Source: Conus ventricosus (Eukaryota; Mollusca; Gastropoda; Neogastropoda; Conidae). Taken from it: a stretch of DNA of 64,000 nt. Each line of letters begins with the position of its first letter. The stretch's first letter is position 1. Of the stretch, positions 47,984-54,900 are shown in pieces. The notes under the pieces were generated by a model. The model searched no databases. It had not been told where the DNA came from and saw only the letters and a program-made list of their open reading frames with translations. The stretch spans positions 47,466,097-47,530,096 of the forward strand of contig CM031600.1 in the NCBI GenBank assembly GCA_018398815.1. The letters are read 5' to 3'. The translations under genes and the position numbers were made by a program.

Positions 47984-48709
47984 CCACACACACACACTCT
48001 CTCTCCCTTATACACACACACCTACTAAAGTAGATTTACCCAAATATAATTGTTTTAGCCTAACAGTAACACTACTTCAAAGCATTCTGCATTTCTGTTG
48101 CGTACTGAAATTGTTTAATATAACACAACTGCACTGATTTGGACTTTTATCCATCTCCACCAGTCTCAGATCAACACTGCGTCACAACACATTACAGACT
48201 GGCACACAGTATTATCAACAGTCAATCAATATAAATCTTTTTCCACAGTAAAGGACACAATCTTACAATTTTCACTTCACAGTAAAGGACACAATCTTAA
48301 AAATTTCAACTGACAGTAAAGGACACAATCTTAAAAATTTCAATCTGATCTTGAACAAGTCTTCAGCTCACAAATATCCAACAGTAATGAACATCAACAA
48401 CATCAAGCCCTCTCAGTCTCATGAAAAAAGATACAAAGTATTTAAGTTACCAACTCTACCCATCTCTTACATGCCTGCTATTAACACACTGTCTCACTTT
48501 TTGGCCTGTTTGCCACTGCCGACCTTGAGGTGCCATGGCTGTTCCTCTGGCTTGTACTTCTTCAAAATGATTCCATACTTCTTCCTGCGAGCCTCCTCCT
48601 TCTGGTCACGACCAAACTCGCTGCCAGCCCCAAACTTGGGCATCGTGTCCAGGTCGTTGGCCGTTTTATACTCCTTCAAGTTGTTCTCACGTTCAATTTT
48701 GGCAGGCAC
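10527..48709 (-). CDS. GTF2F1: GTF2F1 (TFIIF alpha subunit, RAP74), 5'-partial, ten exons
   Basis: RAP74 pairs with RAP30 (GTF2F2) to form TFIIF, which delivers RNA polymerase II to the promoter and supports early elongation in the nucleus. Ten exons join in compatible phase with GT/AG borders: 48498-48709, 32480-32650, 29866-30003, 27641-27737, 26169-26325, 22299-22483, 16660-16745, 15258-15348, 13695-13778 and 10527-10734. The product is about 476 residues; human RAP74 has 517. Residues 1-170 carry the RAP30-dimerisation fold, with GAGSEF, EARRKKYGI, TENTSYFIFTQC, DGAFEAFPV and WYNFTP. Residues 170-405 form the acidic, lysine- and serine-rich linker. Residues 409-476 are the C-terminal winged helix, with RRYLQRKPMTTKDLL and LKRINPER. 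About 45 N-terminal residues are missing. Two single-base frameshifts (exons at 29866 and 13695) are probably sequence errors because the flanking frame is conserved. Family identity is near certain. Confidence 0.95.
10735..13694 (-). other. GTF2F1: GTF2F1 last intron
   Basis: 2.96 kb. It contains a poly-C run of 18 (12776-12793) and otherwise A+T-rich, non-repetitive sequence in which I see no element or gene. Short open frames here lack any motif. Confidence 0.8.
13695..13778 (-). CDS. GTF2F1: GTF2F1 exon, pre-winged-helix linker, one frameshift
   Basis: The exon has 84 nt. It opens PVKRRAE and closes AKKSKKDHSTPSASSSN, but the two halves lie in different frames. One base more in the cccc run at about 13756-13759 would join them through GDGPP. 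The donor GTAAGT follows TCAAA, and the phase fits the last exon exactly. The basic motif and the phase agreement argue for a sequencing or assembly indel and not a dead gene. Confidence 0.82.
13779..16659 (-). other. GTF2F1: GTF2F1 introns flanking exon 15258-15348
   Basis: Two introns (13779-15257 and 15349-16659) of unique A+T-rich sequence, with a few short GT/CA stretches near 15400 and 15640. I recognise no other element. Confidence 0.75.
15258..15348 (-). CDS. GTF2F1: GTF2F1 exon, basic linker
   Basis: The exon has 91 nt, starting in phase 0 with KERMEKKKAAEKIDGKG, then an Ala/Thr/Ser stretch ending DVTDSK plus one base. The acceptor is ATTTTACAG and the donor GTAAGA. It continues the SALLMQ motif of the previous exon and leads into PVKRRAE in the next. 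Confidence 0.85.
16660..16745 (-). CDS. GTF2F1: GTF2F1 exon, serine/aspartate patch
   Basis: The exon has 86 nt. After an R codon split across the intron it encodes GGSESSSSSSDSDSDIDKDD then KFTSALLMQ. This parallels the ESDIDSEASSALFM block of vertebrate RAP74, a stretch rich in casein-kinase-2-type sites. The donor GTCTGG is weak but has GT and keeps phase 0. It lies 103 bp from the edge of the hAT element at 16848. Confidence 0.88.
16848..18423 (-). mobile_element. hAT-family transposon, decayed
   Basis: Inverted ends CAGACCTGCCAACC (16848-16861) and GGTTGGCAGGTCTG (18410-18423) are bordered by the 8-bp direct repeat TGTTATCA (16840-16847 and 18422-18429), the hAT target-site size. The right repeat overlaps the TG of the terminus. 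Six GCGTAA-type hexamers crowd the right end. A broken transposase N-terminus lies inside on the minus strand. A C run of 36 (17569-17604) sits downstream of it. Confidence 0.85.
17691..18150 (-). pseudogene. hAT-type transposase fragment
   Basis: The fragment starts MSKRGEESFGQD and has a BED/zinc-finger-like segment (NCARCTTCEWDFTISNGG...DVKCHLSH). It continues after a frameshift near 17955 with ITQFFQSVD..RVIRAEASVAGFFVEHHIALSAADH, the conserved hAT helix. After a second shift it continues LFKEAFSDSEIAEQFKSGRT and stops at 17691. The catalytic RNase-H-like core and dimerisation domain are missing. Known family motifs make the call firm. Confidence 0.82.
19183..19645. repeat. 24-bp tandem array
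   Basis: About 19 units with the consensus ctcccatgccacaaattt plus catt/cact/catggg and ga/gg. Unit length is divisible by three, so both strands stay open (for example repeated EICGMGV on the minus strand). This is a minisatellite in a GTF2F1 intron. Confidence 0.92.
20156..22123. mobile_element. hAT-like non-autonomous element with CAGGGTTC ends
   Basis: The left end CAGGGTTCCTACAGACTCC and the inverted right end CAGGGTTCGTACGCTCCTTG share the CAGGGTTC-TAC core, and both are followed by AAGGAG/CTCCTTGA repeats. CAGGG ends are typical of hAT elements. No transposase is visible and no clear 8-bp target duplication is seen. A separate foldback element (21147-21600) sits inside. Confidence 0.6.
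21147..21600. mobile_element. Foldback/MITE element with internally repeated arms
   Basis: The left arm (21147-21236) and right arm (about 21483-21592) are inverted relative to each other. Each is built from near-tandem CATTTCAGC(GCC/ACC) units of 11-14 bp. The middle holds a (GA)n microsatellite (21246-21299) and A+T-rich spacer. No ORF belongs to it. The superfamily is unknown. Confidence 0.7.
22299..22483 (-). CDS. GTF2F1: GTF2F1 exon, glutamate-rich linker
   Basis: The exon has 185 nt. It completes a serine codon, continues SGMSEPEEKEKKYEEKG and a long Glu/Lys run (NSDEEEEEEEETKEEEE), and ends PPKEK before a GTGAGTC donor. It matches the low-complexity acidic middle of RAP74, which is expected to be disordered. 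The phase agrees with both neighbours. Confidence 0.88.
22484..22930. repeat. CA-rich microsatellite and unique intron
   Basis: Acacac and tgcacgcatgc stretches at 22556-22652 flank the acceptor side of exon 22299-22483. The remainder to 22930 is unique intron. Confidence 0.75.
22930..25490. repeat. 2.5-kb satellite: 24-bp monomers grading into 47-bp dimers
   Basis: From 22960 to 23700 the unit is about 24 bp (atgatcaactatccacaagc). From about 23860 to 24670 it becomes a 47-bp dimer that combines an atgtcaacatatccattagc half with an acggcgactatcagcttc half. From 24670 to 25480 it decays into loosely spaced aactatcca / agctccatg words. It lies entirely in one GTF2F1 intron. Confidence 0.92.
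25490..26168. other. Unique intron segment
   Basis: A T-rich start (25495-25535), then moderately G+C-rich unique sequence. No motif or element recognised. Confidence 0.6.
26169..26325 (-). CDS. GTF2F1: GTF2F1 exon, lysine-rich then acidic linker
   Basis: The exon has 157 nt, beginning with two bases of a codon and ending with AG of a serine codon. It encodes GEKEKKKKGKANSRPRKKVK, a basic nuclear-type stretch, followed by NSDDEAIEESDEGDFDDREVDYISDSSS. The DDEA-E-SD-GDF--EVDY-SD pattern is diagnostic for the RAP74 linker. The donor is GTAAGG. A (GT)25 microsatellite lies about 105 bp upstream of the exon in transcription order. Confidence 0.92.
26431..26620. repeat. (GT)25 microsatellite with decayed GT flank
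   Basis: An uninterrupted GT run at about 26431-26481 is followed by interrupted gtgtgtg/aacaatg blocks to 26611. It is 105 bp from the exon at 26169-26325. Confidence 0.95.
26621..27640 (-). other. GTF2F1: GTF2F1 intron, unique sequence plus hairpin
   Basis: No repeat family or coding region is recognised. It contains the palindromic segment at 27474-27533, described separately. Confidence 0.6.
27474..27533. repeat. Short palindromic (hairpin) element
   Basis: taaccccttgg and cacctg on the left pair with caggtg and ccaagggtta on the right around a 9-base loop, giving a stem of about 25 bp with an internal bulge. TTAACCC-like ends suggest a minimal foldback, but no duplication is clear. Confidence 0.55.
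27641..27737 (-). CDS. GTF2F1: GTF2F1 exon, acidic linker
   Basis: The exon has 97 nt, starting in phase 0 with MLTDMDDWADISDDDDDGED and ending with one base. The acceptor is CCGTTTCAG and the donor GTATTT. The short hydrophobic-acidic segment followed by an aspartate run is the expected counterpart of the DLEDD-type stretch after the dimerisation domain. Joining gives a D codon with the next exon, and the phase agrees. Confidence 0.85.
27738..29007 (-). other. GTF2F1: GTF2F1 intron, mostly unique
   Basis: Unique A+T-rich sequence with a short G-rich stretch (28280-28300) and C runs of 13 and 11 at 28433-28457. No gene is seen. Confidence 0.65.
29060..29500 (-). repeat. tRNA-derived SINE (copy A)
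   Basis: The minus strand carries a pol III A box TAGCACGGTTGG (29475-29486) and a B box GGTTTGAATCT (29424-29434), spaced as in tRNA genes. A longer tRNA-unrelated body runs to about 29060. A second copy at about 32770-33180 belongs to duplicate block B. Confidence 0.65.
29521..29886. repeat. 73-bp tandem array containing a splice donor
   Basis: Five units, four exactly 73 bp apart and one 72 (tgtcc starts at 29522, 29595, 29667, 29740 and 29813). On the minus strand each unit includes AAACAAAGACTTTGTGAGTG, the 3' end and GT donor of the adjoining GTF2F1 exon. The last unit fuses with the exon itself. The array recurs in block B at about 33210-33575. Confidence 0.92.
29866..30003 (-). CDS. 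GTF2F1: GTF2F1 exon, end of dimerisation domain and start of charged linker, one frameshift
   Basis: The exon opens RDKTLNYFNIMLKKRV, equivalent to the conserved RNKxLNxFxIM helix, and runs into a basic/acidic stretch. As sequenced, the frame turns to KLPKPKRKTKTL and a stop at the donor. One extra base near 29894-29914 would give a KASKAKKKNKDF ending that meets the next exon in phase 0. The donor GTGAGTG abuts a 73-bp tandem array that repeats this exon end and its donor (29521-29886). The copy at 33557-33696 has the same context around the shift. Confidence 0.85.
30182..30866 (-). mobile_element. piggyBac-type MITE (copy A)
   Basis: TTAACCCTCTT at 30182-30192 and AAGAGGGTTAA at 30856-30866 give inverted ends within a TTAA duplication, the same termini as the element at 6141-7249. 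Inside on the minus strand is a short, interrupted acidic segment (DLDFDWDD, DSEESSEE) that resembles a piggyBac transposase N-terminus. The element is 685 bp and non-autonomous. Copies are at 33885-34567 (block B) and, truncated, ending at 50083 (copy C). Confidence 0.75.
30720..30850 (-). promoter_or_regulatory. Housekeeping-type promoter motif cluster inside the MITE
   Basis: Within 130 bp there is a CTCGCGAGA palindrome (30723-30731), ATGGCGGC (30752-30759, YY1-like), an E-box CACGTG (30772-30777), ACTTCCGG (30821-30828, ETS site) and two direct GC-rich repeats (cgggcgctggcgggcgctc and cgggcgctagcgggcgctc). This would be upstream of the relic transposase start, so it is probably the old transposase promoter. 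Activity is unproven. Confidence 0.5.
31013..31198. repeat. 61-bp tandem repeat, three units
   Basis: Three near-identical units start agttgcatgctcacaac and contain cattcacctgtaaatcat. They are repeated in block B (about 34712-34895) and, degraded, in copy C (about 50230-50420). Confidence 0.9.
31540..32310. other. Unclassified coding-like segment
   Basis: G+C-richer sequence with open frames up to 93 codons on the plus strand (31975-32256) and 68 on the minus. Frames change often. It may be a relic of a mobile element with an unknown protein; I recognise no motif. It is present in all three copies of the locus. Confidence 0.25.
32480..32650 (-). CDS. GTF2F1: GTF2F1 exon, dimerisation domain core
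   Basis: The exon has 171 nt, one base completing a lysine codon, 56 codons, then AG of an arginine codon. The acceptor is GTGTGGGCAG and the donor GTAAGA. It encodes the most conserved part of RAP74: EGTITENTSYFIFTQC, DGAFEAFPVEEWYNFTP and SDEAEEEF. It is intact only here. Two damaged copies lie at 36193-36373 and 51762-51939. Confidence 0.95.
33557..33696 (-). pseudogene. GTF2F1: Second copy of GTF2F1 exon 29866-30003 (duplicate block B)
   Basis: It is near-identical to the exon at 29866-30003 but has extra indels, and the donor is damaged (CACTCAC has become CACCAC on the plus strand). It lies in the repeated block 32701-36433. I regard it as an assembly duplicate and not a paralogous exon. 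Confidence 0.8.
33885..34567 (-). mobile_element. piggyBac-type MITE (copy B, duplicate block)
   Basis: It has the same termini and interior as 30182-30866, with scattered indels. It is part of the duplicated block and not an independent insertion. Confidence 0.75.
36193..36373 (-). pseudogene. GTF2F1: Second copy of GTF2F1 exon 32480-32650 (duplicate block B)
   Basis: It is recognisable from WYNFT-MIRYKYLNSDEA on the minus strand but is 181 nt against 171. Indels break the frame around the SDEAEEEF segment, and there is a c-run insertion near 36350. The donor and acceptor dinucleotides survive. The position within the duplicate block matches the intact exon. Confidence 0.82.
36566..36829. 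repeat. Small foldback with 20-bp inverted ends
   Basis: AACAAATTACAAGACAAAAC (36566-36585 region) is exactly inverted at 36810-36829, 225 bp apart. The interior is A+T-rich and non-coding. No target duplication is apparent. A degraded copy is expected and seen near 52135-52375. Confidence 0.65.
36830..38520. other. Intron stretch with one long minus-strand open frame
   Basis: Mostly unique sequence. The minus strand stays open for 248 codons at 37753-38499, with a methionine start, but I recognise no domain and the residue pattern does not suggest a known fold. It lies inside a GTF2F1 intron and could be chance or an old element. Confidence 0.3.
38520..39070. repeat. Pyrimidine-rich microsatellite tract
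   Basis: Poly-C runs (38633-38647 and 39016-39031) flank a degenerate (CT)n stretch (38700-38830). No coding feature. Copy C repeats it at about 54170-54620. Confidence 0.85.
39070..40765. repeat. Degenerate GATTGATGG-type tract with a composition switch
   Basis: 39290-39530 and 40380-40520 are G/T-rich, built from loose gattgatgg and gttaattg words. Between them (39541-40215) the plus strand abruptly becomes C/A-rich. In copy C the corresponding part stays G/T-rich. No gene is seen. Confidence 0.55.
40766..40787. repeat. Poly-C run (22)
   Basis: An uninterrupted C tract on the plus strand. The copy C counterpart is 28 long (56296-56323). From 40788 to 41450 the sequence is A/T-rich with short CA and GA microsatellites and no gene. 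Confidence 0.9.
41450..42140. repeat. C-rich minisatellite (G-quadruplex-prone on the minus strand)
   Basis: About a dozen imperfect units of 40-65 bp combine caccccttccccgctccgct, a cccagctccgt segment and a C run of 8-19. The minus strand is correspondingly G-rich with many runs of four or more G. Proline-rich and glycine-rich open frames here come from composition. Copy C has it at 56930-57600. Confidence 0.9.
42141..43060. other. Intron with T run and CT-rich tract
   Basis: A T tract at 42380-42400, a G-rich stretch at 42418-42465 and a (CT)n-type tract at 42510-42630. The rest is unique A+T-rich sequence. No gene. Confidence 0.6.
43060..47267 (+). mobile_element. Decayed L1/Tx1-like LINE retrotransposon
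   Basis: Read through frameshifts, the plus strand shows an apurinic-type endonuclease (DTHISH near 43165; INTMGKEF near 43370; SDTLITN..EDADIMFGYKTDHS at 43714-43790) and then reverse transcriptase. The RT has ENDKSPGPDG near 44535, NEGYTK near 44640, YIENWRPISLLNVTN near 44725, VDFEKA near 44945 and RGSLQGDPKSPYLFVLSAEI at 45110-45175. A C-terminal FGTDEKTK block is near 46730. It ends in a poly-A tail (47240-47267). No intact ORF remains. Clade assignment is by motif style and is tentative. Confidence 0.85.
47268..48497 (-). other. GTF2F1: GTF2F1 intron next to exon 48498-48709
   Basis: It includes an (AC)n microsatellite (47938-47998) and three short direct repeats of acagtaaaggacacaatctta (48247-48335). 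No gene. It is repeated in copy C at 62717-64000. Confidence 0.8.
47938..47998. repeat. (AC)n microsatellite
   Basis: Acacac for about 40 bases, then gacccacacac. The counterpart in copy C (63434-63492) is interrupted. Confidence 0.93.
48498..48709 (-). CDS. GTF2F1: GTF2F1 exon, N-terminal dimerisation domain (first exon in window)
   Basis: The exon has 70 codons plus two bases, starting in phase 0 after an acceptor ending in CCACAG and ending at a GTGAGA donor. It begins VPAKIERENN and contains FGAGSEFGRDQKEEARRKKYG and the EEQPWHLKVG strand, which match the conserved N-terminal block of RAP74. The preceding exon, which should carry the start codon and the first strands of the barrel, is not between here and the gap at 48788. 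The 64000 edge stops a few bases before the expected second copy of this exon. Confidence 0.93.
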
Positions 48710-48787
48710 CTGTGGACACAACTGCTGGTAAGATGATGGTTCACTTTCATATTCAAGATGCATTTGATGCTGGATCATCATGGACTG

Positions 48788-49787
48788 NNNNNNNNNNNNN
48801 NNNNNNNNNNNNNNNNNNNNNNNNNNNNNNNNNNNNNNNNNNNNNNNNNNNNNNNNNNNNNNNNNNNNNNNNNNNNNNNNNNNNNNNNNNNNNNNNNNNN
48901 NNNNNNNNNNNNNNNNNNNNNNNNNNNNNNNNNNNNNNNNNNNNNNNNNNNNNNNNNNNNNNNNNNNNNNNNNNNNNNNNNNNNNNNNNNNNNNNNNNNN
49001 NNNNNNNNNNNNNNNNNNNNNNNNNNNNNNNNNNNNNNNNNNNNNNNNNNNNNNNNNNNNNNNNNNNNNNNNNNNNNNNNNNNNNNNNNNNNNNNNNNNN
49101 NNNNNNNNNNNNNNNNNNNNNNNNNNNNNNNNNNNNNNNNNNNNNNNNNNNNNNNNNNNNNNNNNNNNNNNNNNNNNNNNNNNNNNNNNNNNNNNNNNNN
49201 NNNNNNNNNNNNNNNNNNNNNNNNNNNNNNNNNNNNNNNNNNNNNNNNNNNNNNNNNNNNNNNNNNNNNNNNNNNNNNNNNNNNNNNNNNNNNNNNNNNN
49301 NNNNNNNNNNNNNNNNNNNNNNNNNNNNNNNNNNNNNNNNNNNNNNNNNNNNNNNNNNNNNNNNNNNNNNNNNNNNNNNNNNNNNNNNNNNNNNNNNNNN
49401 NNNNNNNNNNNNNNNNNNNNNNNNNNNNNNNNNNNNNNNNNNNNNNNNNNNNNNNNNNNNNNNNNNNNNNNNNNNNNNNNNNNNNNNNNNNNNNNNNNNN
49501 NNNNNNNNNNNNNNNNNNNNNNNNNNNNNNNNNNNNNNNNNNNNNNNNNNNNNNNNNNNNNNNNNNNNNNNNNNNNNNNNNNNNNNNNNNNNNNNNNNNN
49601 NNNNNNNNNNNNNNNNNNNNNNNNNNNNNNNNNNNNNNNNNNNNNNNNNNNNNNNNNNNNNNNNNNNNNNNNNNNNNNNNNNNNNNNNNNNNNNNNNNNN
49701 NNNNNNNNNNNNNNNNNNNNNNNNNNNNNNNNNNNNNNNNNNNNNNNNNNNNNNNNNNNNNNNNNNNNNNNNNNNNNNNNNNNNNNN
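48788..49787. other. Scaffold gap, 1000 N
   Basis: The run of N is exactly 1000 bases, a placeholder size and not a measured one. The sequence on the right repeats the left side starting about 18 kb upstream, so the two contigs overlap and the true gap may be zero or negative. Confidence 0.98.
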
Positions 49788-51761
49788 AAGGGCAGAAATA
49801 AAAGTTAGCATGGCAAAAAAACACTTTTGGGACCACAAAATTTAAAAAAAAATTCGAACTCGAGAACAACGGCACGTACGACTCGGGGTTTGTTGAAAAG
49901 GGAAGTAGAGGCCAAAAAGGAAGAAGGAAGTCACTTTCTGGGGGGGGGGAGACTTCCTTTTCTACAGAAATATGGCGGCGCCCATTGTTCCCACGTTTTT
50001 TAAACCGGGCGCTGGCGGCGCTCACGCCCGGCGTGTGACTTCCGCCGGGGCGCTAGGGGGCCGCTCTACGTTAAGGGGGTTAAAAAAAATTAACAAGTGA
50101 TATAATTTTTCCAAACCCTCCAAGATCATAAGAACAAAAAACACACTTTGGACACAAAACATTGATACTTTTACCCTACACTCCCCCCGCATAAAAAATC
50201 AACATTACAAAACAAAAACAGCTTTTAAAGGTAAATTTTTTTTGGAAAATGCTACAAAAATCCATTCACCTGTAAATCATACCCCTAACATTTGTAATAT
50301 TTGCATGCTCACAACAATCGCATTCACCTGAAAAATCAATTTCCCTAACACTTCCCATAAATTTTGCATGCCACAACAACCTCATTCCCTGAAAAACATA
50401 CTCCCTAACATTTTGTTTGGCGGAGTCACGTCACTGCCCCCCACCCTCTCCTCCCCTCCTGTCTTTTCCCAAAACTTTTTTTACATAAAAAGAGACAAAA
50501 AACATCTCATCTATTTCCATTAATCCCAAAAAAAAAAAAAAATGTTTTCATTCTAAAAAATGAATCCCTAAAAAACAATCGACATTCATTACACTTTTTC
50601 CGGGTAACATCATACAATTTACCGGGAAGGATAAATAAACATTCAAAATAAATCACAGAAAATTTTTCCCCTCTTCTGCTATATTTCCCCCTTTTCGCGT
50701 CCTTTCCCTTTTCGTTTGTGCGAAAAAATGCGATTTGTCAGGGATGTGAGAAGTTTAGGAAGGAGTAGGGAATTTAGCCCCCTTTGGGGCTTCTGTCCAG
50801 GGGCCTTTTTGGGCCCTGTTAAACCGAATTCCCCTTCCGGCATTCCCCCGGGTTTTGTGTGGGACTGATCTCTATTTCCCCCCTCGTGTCTTCTGCTCCA
50901 CCTATCTTTCATCGGATCCCAACTGCCCACTTAGGAAACCCCCGTGTTTTGGAGCCCCCCAAAAATTTTCCTTTTGACATTCCCATTTAGATCAGTTCCT
51001 TAAAAACAGAACTCATCCAAGTGGCAATTTTTTCCTGTTATGTCTTTTTGCCCCAAAGGAAGATCCCTTTAAGGGGGGTCACTCTTCCATGTCCATCAAA
51101 TTTTGTAACCCATTTTTTTCCCTTTTGACCCCAAAGGGAAATTGAAAAAGGGCCCCCCAGTAAAAGGCCCCCAGCGGCTGGGGTTATTTTTTTTTTTCAG
51201 GGGGTTTGGGGCCGTCAGCCGGCACTGGCTGATGCATGTCTCTTTCCCCTCTTACATACCAGGGCTGTGGATGACTCTGGGGGAAAACCAGTTTCTCTTA
51301 TGCCCTCTTTTCCGGGGTTTGGTTTAAATACAATCAGCGGGTGTTCTGCTTTTTTCGCAAGGCCCGGGGTCTTCTAAAACAAGGACTTTTGGGTCACCAA
51401 CGGAGCGGGCTGCCACCCCCCGTTTTTGTGTCTTAATGCTGATCGGGGCAAAATTTTGCTGTGGCAATCCCCGGCAGTTTTTTGGGAAAGGGGTTCATGT
51501 ATATCCCCTTGCCCCCCCCCTTTAAAAAAGGGTCTTTTTGGCCGGGGGCCAAAATGGTGAAGAAGGTACCGGTTTTCTGTCATTTAAAAACCCAATCGGT
51601 TTCAATATGGTATAAACTTTTACAAAAATATTACAATACCGCAGTTTGGAAAAAAAAAAAAATTAAAAGGGGCAATCTGCAGATGGGGACAACCCCCCTT
51701 CCCCCCACAGTTTTTGCTAAAGGGTCCCCATTCACAAACCATGTTAACCAACAGTTCTTAC

Positions 51762-51939
51762 CTGCTGAATTTTTTCCTTTGGGCCTCTTTAAAAAGAGTT
51801 AGGTACTTGTAGCGAATCAGGGGAGTGAAGTTGTACCACCCCTTCCACAGGAAATGCCTCAAAACCCCCCATCACACACTGGTGAAAAAAGAACGACGTG
51901 TTCTCTGTGATCTTTCCCCCTCGCGGCCCCCCACGATCC
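51762..51939 (-). pseudogene. GTF2F1: Third copy of GTF2F1 exon 32480-32650 (post-gap copy C)
   Basis: The exon outline is preserved (acttgtagcgaatca, gtgaagttgtaccacc, ccacaggaaatgcctc), but several segments have become runs of a, c or t. No continuous frame remains. It is part of the degraded re-copy that follows the gap. Confidence 0.78.
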
Positions 51940-54900
51940 CTTCCCAAAACCCAGACCGGGGGGGGTTTTACTTTATTTTACTGTTTTCCTTAAACCCCAA
52001 ATCTTAAAACATGCATGGGAAAATACACCGTTAAAGCAAAAGGTCATGAAAAATACAACATTTTAAAAAGTCCATCCTGTAAAATGTTAAAAGGAATTGA
52101 AAGAAAAACCCACCACAAAAACAGAAGCAAAAAAAATTACAAGACAAAACACAATGTTTTTGACTTCTTAGTCTTTTTAAAAGCTAGATAAAAAACTTTC
52201 AGGAAAATGAAAACAAGAATGAGCAATTACTTGTCTTCTCAAATTCGGCGTTTTTCATCAACACCCAAACTTTCCCAAATTTCAGAAAAAAAACCGATAA
52301 ATGATTCTCGTTTTTTCGTTTTCTTTTCCCTAAATCAAATGGGTCGAAATGCATAGTGTTTTTGACTGGTTAATTTTTACCCCTTTTAAACTGAGGATTT
52401 GTTTTTAAATTCCTTTGGGTTTTAGTTTTTTTCACTTTCCTTTCTGCCATCACCCCCTTTTAAAAGGGCTAACTGCCCCTGGGGAAGTTAAAAAAAAACC
52501 AAGACTTGACATGAAGGAAACCCCCCAATTGTCACAAAATTTCATATATTATCTGCATTTTTCTAAATTGGAGATCTGATAAAGGGTGAAGGTACTTACT
52601 AGGGGATCTTGCCATACTCATAAATAAGGGGCATGCCCAAAACCATTAAATTAGGACTTGACTTCCGCTAAACCGACCGAGCCCAAAACGTCCCCTAGCA
52701 GCGCTCCGCATCCCCGCTTTTTCCCCTTCCACCCCTTAAAACATTTTTCACCACCAGTATGGTTTTACATCTATGGGTGTAAATATCTTTTTTTTTTCCC
52801 CCTGGCGACAATGAAAAAAAAAAAAAAAAAAAGGCTGAAAATTGCAAAAGGGAGAGAAAAGCAGATCTTTTTTTTAAACCCGGGCGGAAAAAATTTGTCG
52901 AAAAATTGTAAGAACACTTTGTGTCACAATGGGTGCCGCGAGGGGAAAAGTTGGAAGGACGAGCGCTCCTCATTTTTTTTACCCATTTTTTTATTTATTT
53001 ATCCCCCAAACACAGTGTTTTTAATATAATTTAACGGGGGGAAATTTTTCTGGGGACTAAAATGTTTCAGATTTTCAAATGGAAATGTTAGGAACTCCAC
53101 AGAAAATGACGTTTTATTTTTTCCTAAATTTTTTTCGACCAAAGGAGGTGAAAAACGAAAACCTCCCCCATCGCCCGGAAAGTAAATGTGATTTCCCCAA
53201 CCGCCCAAACCAAGCAGCCAAAACTTGCAAGAAAGGGAAACACAAGCAAAAATTTAGGGGGACAGTGGGGAAAAATGGCAGGGCCAAAACTTTGTGTGAA
53301 AAAAAAGGCCGTTTAAACAAAACTTCCCACAAAGGGGGAAATGGAGACTTTTGGGAAGACGAGAAGGAAGGCTGAGGAGCCCAATGACCGCAAAATTGGA
53401 AAGTTTTGGGGGAGCGTCGTTTTGGACCCCCAAAAAAGACAAAGACAGACGGGAGCTGAATTCCCAAAGGGGGGGGGGAGGGGAATTCGGAACTGGGGCC
53501 CAAAAACCCCCAGTTTTTCCAAAGGGAGCCCCAGAAAACCTGGGTGTAAAATTTGAATGACAACGACAGCACGGTCGGGGGGGAACGTGGGGGTGTACGG
53601 CATAAAAGAGCCACAGGGGGACGGGGACATTTCCCAGACTGCATCAAGAAATGTTCGATGGGGTTTCCCCAAAAAGCTAGGATTTCCCCTGTACAACAGC
53701 TGATGGGGAGAAGCCCCCCGGGGGGTCGGAGGGGTGGCCACGGGGGGGGGAGACCACGCCCCATCATTTTTTCGTTTTTTTTCGCAAGGAAGGGGGGAGA
53801 AGTCTGACCGCCCGCCGAAAATTGAAAAAAACCGGGAATCACTGGGGGAAAAGACCTGCCCACAACAATTTAAAAACTACTAAAGAAAGCAAGGGGCACT
53901 TTCCCGGGGCAACCAGGGCTCCCCTGGCCCAACAAAGGGAAAAAAAAATTGACAAAACTGAAGAACGGAAAAACTTTTAAGATAACAAAAACCCTGGAAA
54001 ATTATTCCCTTTTTGAAAAGGGAAATTAAATAAAAAAACTAACGGGCCAACCGATTTCTTTATGTAGGGGGGGGTGTGGGGGTTTGGGGCGTGGGGGGGG
54101 CCGGAGAGGAAACTTTAAACTTTTTCCTAACTACCCGGGAATTTTTCTTCCTTTCCCCTCATCCTTCCATTTTCCCGGCCCCCCCCCCCCTCCCCCCCCC
54201 CCCCCCCCCCCCCCCGGGTTTCCCGGGGAGACTGCTCTCACCGGTCGGCCCGTCCTCTCTCCCCCTTTTTCTCTCTCCCCATCTCTCTCTTTTCTCTCTC
54301 CCTCCTATCTCTCTCTCCCCTCTCTCTCTTTTTTTTCTGTCTCCCTTTTTCTCCCTCTTTTTTTTCCTCCCCCTCTCTCCGTCCCTCTTCTTTCGTTTCT
54401 GTCATAATTTCCCCAAAACCTCACACAAAAAATAACAGTAAGTTTAGACGCTCAGATATACGGGTGAAATGTTTCCCGGGTTACTAAACTTCACTACATT
54501 TTCATTTATCCTCCTACTTTTGCAACTTTGTTTTTTTTCTAAACCCTTTCTTTCAGCCCCAGCCCCCCCCGCCGCTGTTGCGGCTCCCCCCCCCCCCCCC
54601 CCCCTTCCCCCCGTCCCCCCAAGACGCCCTTTCTTCCTCACCTGCATTCTCTTCCCCCATGCCCCCAATCTTTGACAATGTTGTCAGACTTTATACAAGA
54701 AAGATTTTTCAACCCTTTTTTCCTTTTTTGTTTTAACCCTTTTTTTTTTAAAATGATTCCCTTTTGCTGATGAAATGGAAAATGGCGTTTGTTATGCGGG
54801 ATGGTAACGCCCGGGCAGATGATTCCAGGGAGGAATCTTTGGGAATTAAGAAAGGGATAAGAATGTGATGAATACTGTGTGGGGGTTGACGGGGTGATGT

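Noticed and set aside
48712..50025. Long open frames across 48788-49787
   Set aside because: They consist almost wholly of N bases.
53114..53863. 249-codon open frame in copy C
   Set aside because: It is the corrupted version of 37753-38499; homopolymer-type changes remove stop codons.
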